A stretch of 10,741 nt of DNA from Roseovarius sp. GTDB taxonomy: Bacteria > Pseudomonadota > Alphaproteobacteria > Rhodobacterales > Rhodobacteraceae. Shown here one piece after another: positions 6,088 through 10,741 of this stretch. The DNA is taken from NCBI GenBank assembly GCA_023260815.1, contig JALQUE010000165.1, positions 1 through 10,741 on the forward strand, in the 5' to 3' direction. The notes under the pieces are model-generated. The model searched no databases. It was not told the origin of the DNA and saw only the letters and a program-made list of their open reading frames with translations. A program made the position numbers and the translations under genes. Each line of letters begins with the position of its first letter. Position 1 is the first letter of the stretch.

Positions 6088-6621
6088 TCAGGCTCCTTTC
6101 TGGCTGGTGGCGCGCAGGATGTAGCGCACGGTATCGGGGCTGAGCGCCATGACCACTTCGTAGCTGTCGGAGCCTTTCGGGGTGATCCGGACCGTGCGGG
6201 CACCGCGAATTTCGCCAGCCACGATGGCCTGAAGGTAATCGTTGGTCAGAACGGCGTCGCGCAGGCTGGAGGTGCTGTTGAGGCGGATGCCGTGTACCTG
6301 CTCGGTCAGGTCGCGGAGCGCCTCGAGCCGGGCGGCGCGGATGGCCATCAGACGTTTCGCGTTCAGCGATGCGCCCGGCTGCCGGGAGACCTGCGCAAAG
6401 CCTGTGCCCAGAAATTCCTGCACCGGGGCCACCGTTGCCGCAACCTGTGTCGGTGGTGCGGGCGGCGAAACCTTGTCCAGCGCATCCTTGGTTTCGGCCA
6501 GAGCCACGGTTGCGGCATCGGCCTGCGAGGGCAGGGCGGCGACCGCCGTGGCGGGATCTTTCGAGCAGCCCGCAAGGGCGAGTGCTGCGCATGTGAGCGC
6601 AAAGGTAAATCGGATCTTCAT
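6088..6621 (-). CDS. flgP: Outer-membrane flagellar lipoprotein FlgP (LPP20 family)
   Basis: FlgP is an outer-membrane lipoprotein of the LPP20 family that forms or supports basal-body rings (the basal disk in Campylobacter; the H-ring region in Vibrio). The 177-residue product has a lipoprotein signal with lipobox LAGC (Cys19) and Ser at +2, compatible with outer-membrane sorting. A Pro/Ala-rich linker follows (about 20-65). The LPP20 domain occupies about residues 68-172: GTGFAQVSRQPG, NAKRLMAIRAARLEALRDL (the family's long helix), EQVHGIRLN, then VAGEIRGARTVRI and a final SYEVVMAL strand. ATG 6621 is preferred because GGAG lies six bases upstream. It is the first gene of the minus-strand operon and is driven by the sigma-54 promoter at 6659-6674. 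Vibrio clusters carry flgO beside flgP; none is seen here. Confidence 0.85.
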   Translation of the reverse strand: MKIRFTFALTCAALALAGCSKDPATAVAALPSQADAATVALAETKDALDKVSPPAPPTQVAATVAPVQEFLGTGFAQVSRQPGASLNAKRLMAIRAARLEALRDLTEQVHGIRLNSTSSLRDAVLTNDYLQAIVAGEIRGARTVRITPKGSDSYEVVMALSPDTVRYILRATSQKGA

Positions 6622-6658
6622 CGGTCGCTCCGGCATGAGGTCATTTCCCGCCGGATCA

Positions 6659-6674
6659 TGCAATCGCCATGCCA
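6659..6674 (-). promoter_or_regulatory. Sigma-54 promoter of the flgP-flgT-flgA-flgM operon
   Basis: The minus strand reads TGGCATGGCGATTGCA, matching the sigma-54 consensus TGGCACG-N4-TTGCW with the required GG and GC dinucleotides (6673-6672 and 6661-6660) separated by exactly ten bases. Transcription would start near 6648, about 27 bases upstream of the flgP ATG. It lies back to back with the flhA promoter. Activity would need an enhancer-binding activator of the FleQ/FlrC type, which is not encoded in the window. Confidence 0.8.
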
Positions 6675-6695
6675 GACCGGATGCCGCGTCTGGCA
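6670..6695. repeat. 8-bp inverted repeat spanning the two -24 elements
   Basis: TGCCAGAC (6670-6677) and GTCTGGCA (6688-6695) form a perfect 8-bp inverted repeat around a 10-base spacer. Each arm contains most of one sigma-54 -24 element plus three further paired bases (GAC/GTC). The symmetry follows partly from the divergent promoters, but the extra three bases do not. Confidence 0.7.
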
Positions 6696-6706
6696 CGGGT
6701 CTTGCT
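6691..6706 (+). promoter_or_regulatory. Sigma-54 promoter of flhA
   Basis: TGGCACGGGTCTTGCT is an essentially perfect sigma-54 promoter: TGGCACG, four bases, TTGCT, with GG (6692-6693) and GC (6704-6705) ten bases apart. The expected start is near 6717, giving a leader of about 58 bases before the flhA ATG. Only 16 bases separate its -24 element from that of the divergent flgP promoter. Confidence 0.85.
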
Positions 6707-6774
6707 TCTCAGGGTGCAGGAAACCATCGGGCCTGTCCCGACCGTGCCGCCGATCCTTCGAGGAATACCTTTAC

Positions 6775-8880
6775 ATGAGTGCCACGACGATCCCATCGCG
6801 CCCCAATGTCCTTCAAGGGCTGATCCTGCCTGTGGGTATCCTGGCTGTGGTGGCCATGATGGTGCTGCCGCTGCCTGTCTGGTTGTTGGATATCTTCTTT
6901 GTGTTCAACATATTGCTGGCGCTTCTGGTCCTGATGGTGGCGCTGCACAGCTACCGGCCGCTGGATTTTTCGTCGTTTCCGAGTGTGTTGCTGATCGCCA
7001 CGGTTTTGCGTCTGGCGCTGAATGTGGCGTCGACCCGGATCGTTCTGACCGACGGACATACCGGGCCGGGGGCGGCGGGGCGCGTGATCGAGGCCTTCGG
7101 AACTTTTGTCATCGCGGGCAATTTCGCGGTGGGTCTGGTGATCTTCGTGATCCTGATGATCATCAACCTGATGGTCATTACCAAGGGTGCGGGGCGTGTG
7201 TCGGAAGTGTCGGCGCGCTTTACCCTGGATGCGATGCCGGGCAAGCAGATGGCGATTGACGCTGATCTGAATGCCGGGCTTCTGACGCCCGACGAAGCCC
7301 GCGCCCGCCGGTCTGAAGTGTCGGAAGAGGCGGATTTCTATGGCGCGATGGACGGTGCATCGAAGTTCGTCAAGGGCGATGCGGTCGCCGGTATCCTGAT
7401 CCTGCTGGCCAATATTCTTGGTGGGATTGCGATTGGCACGACCCAGCACGACCTGGCCTTCGGGGCGGCGGTCGAGGCTTATGTCCTGCTGTCGATCGGG
7501 GATGGCCTTGTGGCGCAGATCCCGTCGCTTCTGCTGTCCATCGCGACCGCGATCATCGTCACGCGCGTTTCGTCGGCGCATGACATGAGCAGTCATATCG
7601 GACGCCAGGTGAACTTGTCGCGGGCCTGGGTGCCAGTGGCGATCGTCATGCTGATCATGGGCCTTGTGCCGGGGATGCCCAACCTGCTGTTCCTGGTGGC
7701 GGGGCTAATTGCGGCGGGTGTCGCGTGGCTTGCCGTCAGAAAAGGTGCGGCGGACGATGCCGCCGAGGCCGCTGATGCCGAGACATCCGATACGCCGTCC
7801 GAGCCGGGCCTGATCTCGGTCGAGGATGTCACGGATTATGCGCCGGTCACGTTGCAACTGGGCTATGGGCTGCTTGGGTTGATCGACGAGAACGAGGGCG
7901 GCGGGCTTGTCTCGCGGGTCACATCGGTGCGCCGTGAAGTGTCGTCGGGGGCTGGTTTCGTGATCCCCGGCGTTCGTATCAGGGATGATCTGGGTCTTGG
8001 AACCAACGCCTATAGAATAAGAATTCGCCACTCGATCGTGGCCGAGGACGTCATTTATCCCGACCGCAAGCTGGCCTTGCCGGGCAGCCTGTCGCGGCGG
8101 CGGCTGGACGGGATCGAGGCGCGCGATCCGTCTTTCGGGATGGAAGCGGTCTGGATCCTGCCACATCAGCAGGCCGAGGCCGAGGCCGACGATCATGTCG
8201 TCGTCGAGCCGGAGTCGGTGATCGTCACGCATCTGAGTCAGATCCTTCTCAAACATGCCTCTGAGCTGTTGGGGCAGGATGACGTTCAGGCGCTGCTGGA
8301 CAATCTTGAGCGTCACAGCCCGACCTTGGTGCAATCCGTGGTGCCCAAGCTGATTCCGCTGCATTTGCTGACCTCGGTCATGCGTCATCTGCTGGCGGAC
8401 CGGTTCCCGATCTCGGACATGCCGCGGATTTTGGAAGGGCTGGCCGATATTGCGGGCAGGACGGCGGACCCAATGGAGATGGCCGAGGCCCTGCGCCCCG
8501 CACTGGTTGCGCAATTCCTGCAGGAAATCACCCCGGTCGGCCAGGCCATACCCGTGGTCACGCTTGTGCCGGAGCTTGAGACGGTCCTGCAGCGCAGCGT
8601 GCAGCCCGATGGCTGGCTGATGCTGGAACCGGGGCTGGCGGCGCAGATCGCCAAAGGTCTGTCGGACATCACCGACCGGTTGGCCGGCGAGGGGCGTCAG
8701 CCTGTTCTGGTTGTCGCCGCCAAGATACGTCGCCCGCTGGCGGGTGTTCTGAAATCTCACGGATTGGATGCCACGGTGCTGGCGATCAACGAACTGCCCG
8801 ATCATCGGCGCATCGAGATCGTCGGCAATCTGGGGCAGTCGGCCGCTTTGCCATCTGCTGTGGGCGGGGGGGACGCATGA
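6775..8880 (+). CDS. flhA: Flagellar type III export gate protein FlhA
   Basis: FlhA is the largest inner-membrane part of the flagellar type III export gate; its cytoplasmic domain forms a nonameric ring that docks chaperone-substrate complexes such as FliS-flagellin. The 701-residue product is full length. Residues about 1-330 contain the expected set of membrane helices, with SFPSVLLIATVLRLALNVAS (about 65-84) and the FHIPEP signature RFTLDAMPGKQMAID around residues 148-162. A variable acidic linker (AADDAAEAADAETSDTPSEP) leads into the cytoplasmic domain, with GYGLLGLIDENEGG, the RIRHSIVAEDVIYPDRKLAL segment, a helical core containing VVPKLIPLHLLTSVMRHLLAD and a final strand ELPDHRRIEIVGNLG. 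ATG 6775 is chosen because GAGGA (6760-6764) lies ten bases upstream and it follows the sigma-54 promoter; the frame is open far upstream but that part is antisense to flgP and flgT. Confidence 0.95.
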   Translation: MSATTIPSRPNVLQGLILPVGILAVVAMMVLPLPVWLLDIFFVFNILLALLVLMVALHSYRPLDFSSFPSVLLIATVLRLALNVASTRIVLTDGHTGPGAAGRVIEAFGTFVIAGNFAVGLVIFVILMIINLMVITKGAGRVSEVSARFTLDAMPGKQMAIDADLNAGLLTPDEARARRSEVSEEADFYGAMDGASKFVKGDAVAGILILLANILGGIAIGTTQHDLAFGAAVEAYVLLSIGDGLVAQIPSLLLSIATAIIVTRVSSAHDMSSHIGRQVNLSRAWVPVAIVMLIMGLVPGMPNLLFLVAGLIAAGVAWLAVRKGAADDAAEAADAETSDTPSEPGLISVEDVTDYAPVTLQLGYGLLGLIDENEGGGLVSRVTSVRREVSSGAGFVIPGVRIRDDLGLGTNAYRIRIRHSIVAEDVIYPDRKLALPGSLSRRRLDGIEARDPSFGMEAVWILPHQQAEAEADDHVVVEPESVIVTHLSQILLKHASELLGQDDVQALLDNLERHSPTLVQSVVPKLIPLHLLTSVMRHLLADRFPISDMPRILEGLADIAGRTADPMEMAEALRPALVAQFLQEITPVGQAIPVVTLVPELETVLQRSVQPDGWLMLEPGLAAQIAKGLSDITDRLAGEGRQPVLVVAAKIRRPLAGVLKSHGLDATVLAINELPDHRRIEIVGNLGQSAALPSAVGGGDA

Positions 8881-8933
8881 TCGTCATGTCCCCGCGCCGC
8901 AGCCCTGAACTCAACCCTGGAGCATTCAAATGA
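8877..8933 (+). CDS. 18-codon mini-ORF linking flhA and fliA
   Basis: ATG 8877 overlaps the flhA stop as ATGA. The frame reads MIVMSPRRSPELNPGAFK, and its TGA stop (8931-8933) overlaps the fliA ATG (8930). An 18-residue peptide is probably not functional itself, but such a double overlap could carry ribosomes from flhA to fliA. fliA also has its own TGGAG (8917-8921) eight bases upstream. It could be chance in a 49-base spacer. Confidence 0.2.
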   Translation: MIVMSPRRSPELNPGAFK

Positions 8934-9430
8934 TCGCGCCCAAACGTTATGCCGAACAGGCGACCGACACCGAAAAGCTGGTCAAGGACAACATGCAGCT
9001 TGTGCAGCGCATCGCCTGGCATTTCAGCGGCAGAATAGGGCATTTCGCCGAAATCGACGAATTGCTGCAAGCGGGCTATCTGGGCCTTGTCGATGCCAGC
9101 CAACGCTATAGCCCCCGCGAGGGGGTGACATTTGCCGCCTATGCCGCGATCCGGATCAGAGGGTCGATCGTGGATCTGCTGCGGCGCAATTCCAACCTGT
9201 GCCGGGCGACGATCGAAATGCGCGGCAAGGTGAACCGCGCCCGGACCGAACTGGAGCAGAAACATAGTGAGACTAAGGGTGGCGTAGACGAGCTTAAAAC
9301 GGCTATTAAAGACCACGAGGGGCGTATACAGGCTCTGGAGATACATGACGCTAAAGGACTGTGGGTTGAGCGTATTATGTGGGTGGTCGTCGCCGGTGTG
9401 TTTACAGTAATTGCTAAAGGTTTAGTATGA
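8930..9430 (+). CDS. fliA: Truncated FliA (sigma-28) fused in frame to a phage coiled-coil/membrane protein
   Basis: Residues 1 to about 111 of this 166-residue frame are clearly FliA, the sigma factor for late flagellar genes. Sigma region 2 is intact: LVKDNMQLVQRIAWHF (about 17-32), EIDELLQAGYLGLVDASQRY (41-60), then FAAYAAIRIRGSIVDLLRR (68-86), followed by the start of region 3 (EMRGKVNRARTELEQK, about 96-111). In a normal FliA of about 240 residues the last motif continues as L-G-R-x-x-T-E-x-E; here it switches to HSETKGGVDELK and phage-like sequence. Regions 3 and 4, needed for -10 extended and -35 recognition, are absent, so the product could not work as a normal sigma factor. A fused protein would be odd: a cytoplasmic sigma domain with a C-terminal membrane anchor. 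An assembly chimera is the likeliest cause. Confidence 0.85.
   Translation: MIAPKRYAEQATDTEKLVKDNMQLVQRIAWHFSGRIGHFAEIDELLQAGYLGLVDASQRYSPREGVTFAAYAAIRIRGSIVDLLRRNSNLCRATIEMRGKVNRARTELEQKHSETKGGVDELKTAIKDHEGRIQALEIHDAKGLWVERIMWVVVAGVFTVIAKGLV
9251..9268. other. Junction between flagellar and phage DNA
   Basis: FliA homology can be followed up to the AAA codon at 9260-9262, and phage-like codons begin at CAT 9263. The exact breakpoint is uncertain by several bases on either side because both a FliA and a phage coiled coil could read LEQK. No direct repeat, tRNA, integrase gene or transposon end is visible next to it. Confidence 0.75.
9263..9430 (+). pseudogene. 5'-truncated phage XhlA-like protein (coiled coil plus one membrane helix)
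   Basis: The last 55 residues of the fused frame read as the C-terminal part of a small phage lysis-cassette protein. A charged heptad-like stretch (VDELKTAIKDHEGRIQALE) is followed by a single membrane helix (about WVERIMWVVVAGVFTVIAKG) and an immediate stop. This is the design of the haemolysin XhlA/holin-associated family. Codons switch here to A/T-ending forms (AAA, ATA, GTA, TTA, ATT), unlike fliA. The stop overlaps the next start as ATGA, and that next gene is a holin, which supports a lysis cassette. Its own start codon is not present; it was lost at the junction with fliA. Confidence 0.6.
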
Positions 9431-9804
9431 ACTTATTCGCTTTGATTGAGCCAATCTCTAATATCCTTGACAAGTTTGTTGAGGATAAAGATGCTAAAGC
9501 TAAACTGGCACATGAGATTGCCACGATGGCACAGCGTCATGCACAAGAGATTGCCATAGCTCAGATCGAAGTGAACAAGGTAGAGGCTAAGGGTAGCTTC
9601 TGGCAGAGCGGCTGGCGACCCGCAGTAGGCTGGGTGTGCGTAGCTGGCTTTGCTATCAACTTCCTTATTAGTCCTCTGGCCGCTGCCTTTGGTATTGCCA
9701 TTCCTCAAGCAGACACTGGAACTATGTTGCCAGTATTAATGGGTATGTTGGGATTAGGTTCCTTACGCACGTTTGAGAAGACTAAACAGATTGAGGGTAA
9801 GTAA
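9427..9804 (+). CDS. Phage holin of the 3TM / GTA-holin type
   Basis: Holins open the inner membrane at the end of the phage lytic cycle. This 125-residue protein has an amphipathic N-terminal half (KFVEDKDAKAKLAHEIATMA, QRHAQEIAIAQIEVNKVEAK) followed by GSFWQSGWRPAVGWVCVAGF, the recognisable W-RP-xx-GW motif of the 3TM holin family that also includes gene-transfer-agent holins. Membrane segments follow around residues 62-82 and 94-115, ending in LGLGSLRTFEKTK. It overlaps the preceding XhlA-like stop (ATGA), has AAAGG six bases upstream, and its TAA overlaps the next ATG (TAATG). This tight packing is typical of phage late operons. The DNA is much less GC-rich than the flagellar part. The motif is strong, so the family call is fairly secure. 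Confidence 0.8.
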   Translation: MNLFALIEPISNILDKFVEDKDAKAKLAHEIATMAQRHAQEIAIAQIEVNKVEAKGSFWQSGWRPAVGWVCVAGFAINFLISPLAAAFGIAIPQADTGTMLPVLMGMLGLGSLRTFEKTKQIEGK

Positions 9805-10741
9805 TGGTATTTAAAAGCCCATTTGACTACGCAGACCCATTTGGCGACACAACAGCGCCTGCTGCGCCTGTGGCTCAGAAGCCTGTGCAGGGTAACGTAG
9901 GGATTAGTCCGATTACTATGCAGGGTGCTGTAAGTATTCCTGCTGAGCCTACTACATCTACCTATGGGAACACAAATGCCTCGTACTTTGGAGGCACTGG
10001 GCCTCGCACCGCAACTATTGACTCCAATGCGTCATTGGTTGATGCTCTTACAGGGCTTCAAAACACAGCTAGCAAGATACGCTCTAGCACCTTGTCATCG
10101 TTTGACCCCGGAAATCGTATGCCCGGATTTGGCAACACCAGCGACTATATAACCGGCAAACAAGCTGACATATATGCAGACTACTTTAAACAAAACCCCG
10201 CTGACTTAATAAGAACTAACGACAAGGGCGATATTGAAATACTTAACTTAGGTACAGGCAACGACTACACCCTGCTAAATACCTTAGGAAAGCTAGGATA
10301 TGATCAACAACTAATTGAAACATTAGATGAAGGCAAGTGGCAAGGCAGTCCTAAGATTGGAGAGTATTATACATTCAAAGCTGATCAGCCAGATGCTTTT
10401 GAAAAGTATGCCCTCCCCGCGTTAACTGCTGCTATAACTATTGCTAACCCTGTAGCAGGCGCTGCGTGGGCAGCTGGTCAGGCTAAGATTAATGGTGGAG
10501 ACTTAGGCGACATTGCTAAGGCCGCTGCCGGTGCTTACATGGGTGGACAAGCAGCCGCTGGTCAAGGTATGTTCGCTGGCGTAGGCCAAGCGATAGCCCC
10601 AACTAATGCTGCACTAGCCTCTGGAATCTCTGCTGGCGTAGCCTCTGGTGTTTCCACAGCCGTACAGGGTGGTGACTTAGGCGATGTCGTCAAGAGCGGT
10701 ATGTTGGGCGGCGTAGGCGGCTATGTCTCTGGACTAGGCAC
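9804..10741 (+). CDS. Large Gly/Ala-rich phage virion-type protein (3' partial)
   Basis: An uninterrupted frame from ATG 9804 to the window end (312 codons and counting), with GAGGG six bases upstream. The first 90 residues are Pro/Thr/Ser/Gly-rich and probably disordered (FKSPFDYADPFGDTTAPAAP). A globular part follows (about 110-200, including NDYTLLNTLGKLGYDQQLIE and KIGEYYTFKADQP). From about residue 203 it becomes hydrophobic and Ala/Gly-rich (YALPALTAAITIANPVAGAA), with two similar units beginning GGDLGD at residues 231 and 289. This composition resembles phage internal virion/DNA-ejection or tail-tip proteins, which carry small-residue hydrophobic stretches able to enter membranes. I cannot name the family. 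Position directly after a holin supports a late virion module. It is incomplete at the window edge. Confidence 0.65.
   Translation, partial: MVFKSPFDYADPFGDTTAPAAPVAQKPVQGNVGISPITMQGAVSIPAEPTTSTYGNTNASYFGGTGPRTATIDSNASLVDALTGLQNTASKIRSSTLSSFDPGNRMPGFGNTSDYITGKQADIYADYFKQNPADLIRTNDKGDIEILNLGTGNDYTLLNTLGKLGYDQQLIETLDEGKWQGSPKIGEYYTFKADQPDAFEKYALPALTAAITIANPVAGAAWAAGQAKINGGDLGDIAKAAAGAYMGGQAAAGQGMFAGVGQAIAPTNAALASGISAGVASGVSTAVQGGDLGDVVKSGMLGGVGGYVSGLG

Noticed and set aside
6004..6774. Upstream extension of the flhA frame giving a 958-residue protein
   Set aside because: This part is antisense to flgP and the flgT start, has an unnatural composition rich in Arg, Gly and Cys, and would read through both sigma-54 promoters. 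ATG 6775 has a ribosome binding site.
7705..8805. Long minus-strand frame (366 codons) opposite flhA
   Set aside because: It lies within the highly conserved flhA coding sequence, is rich in Gln, Arg and His, and has no recognisable domain. Long antisense frames are expected in GC-rich genes.
9251..10741. A bona fide integrated prophage with its attachment site in fliA
   Set aside because: No integrase, no direct repeat and no early or lysogeny genes are visible; the boundary cuts a lysis-cassette gene. It remains possible only as a recombinant remnant.
9427..10741. A gene-transfer-agent cluster, suggested by the GTA-type holin motif
   Set aside because: The A/T-richer codon use unlike the host-type DNA and the unfamiliar large virion protein point to a phage; the rest of a GTA structural cluster is not visible.
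1..10741. tRNA, rRNA, CRISPR array, insertion sequence or riboswitch
   Set aside because: I looked on both strands and saw no cloverleaf, regular repeat-spacer pattern, transposase motif or long conserved leader.

Overview
The window joins two unrelated kinds of DNA. Positions 1 to about 9260 are GC-rich flagellar and chemotaxis DNA of a proteobacterium. From about 9265 to the end the DNA is clearly less GC-rich, uses A/T-ending codons and carries phage lysis and virion-type genes. Sample 60-base rows show the contrast: 42 of 60 G+C at 8041-8100 against 22 of 60 at 10201-10260. The flagellar part has near-consensus sigma-54 promoters, a FlgM/FliA anti-sigma/sigma pair and the FlgP/FlgT proteins known from the Vibrio basal-body H ring. 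I infer a Rhodobacterales-like alphaproteobacterium with a gammaproteobacterial-type (Fla1-like) flagellum. This taxonomic call is an inference; no rRNA or other marker gene is present.

Layout. (1) 2-1737, plus strand: the 3' end of a CheA-like protein with a degenerate ATPase region and a CheW domain, then fliS, a small helical gene in the fliT position, and a small two-helix membrane protein; the last three overlap or nearly overlap. (2) 1704-2428, minus strand: a FliL-like single-span membrane protein followed by a small overlapping ORF. (3) 2572-3569, plus strand: a 131-residue protein with a segment resembling nitrile-hydratase/NHLP leader peptides, coupled to a secreted Sel1-repeat protein. 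(4) 3595-6621, minus strand: flgP, flgT, flgA, flgM and a small membrane/coiled-coil gene, closely spaced as one operon. (5) 6775 to about 9260, plus strand: flhA and the first part of fliA. (6) About 9265-10741, plus strand: a 5'-truncated XhlA-like coiled-coil/membrane protein, a 3TM-type holin, and the start of a Gly/Ala-rich virion-type protein that runs off the window.

Regulation visible in the sequence. The flgP and flhA operons diverge from two back-to-back sigma-54 promoters whose -24 elements lie inside an 8-bp inverted repeat. A candidate sigma-28 promoter overlaps the 3' end of flgA and would drive flgM separately. Together with fliA and flgM this fits a hierarchical cascade: sigma-54 for basal body and export genes, then FliA/FlgM for late genes.

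How the genes work together. FlhA is the export gate, FlgA chaperones the P ring, FlgP and FlgT are outer-membrane/periplasmic basal-body parts, the FliL-like protein would act at the stator, FliS would guard flagellin, and FlgM would hold FliA inactive until it is exported.

The most important caution is the junction inside fliA. The FliA N-terminal domain runs in frame into a phage protein, so sigma regions 3 and 4 are missing. No integrase, att repeat or transposon is visible there. A chimeric assembly is the simplest explanation, and a genuine illegitimate recombination or prophage remnant is the alternative.
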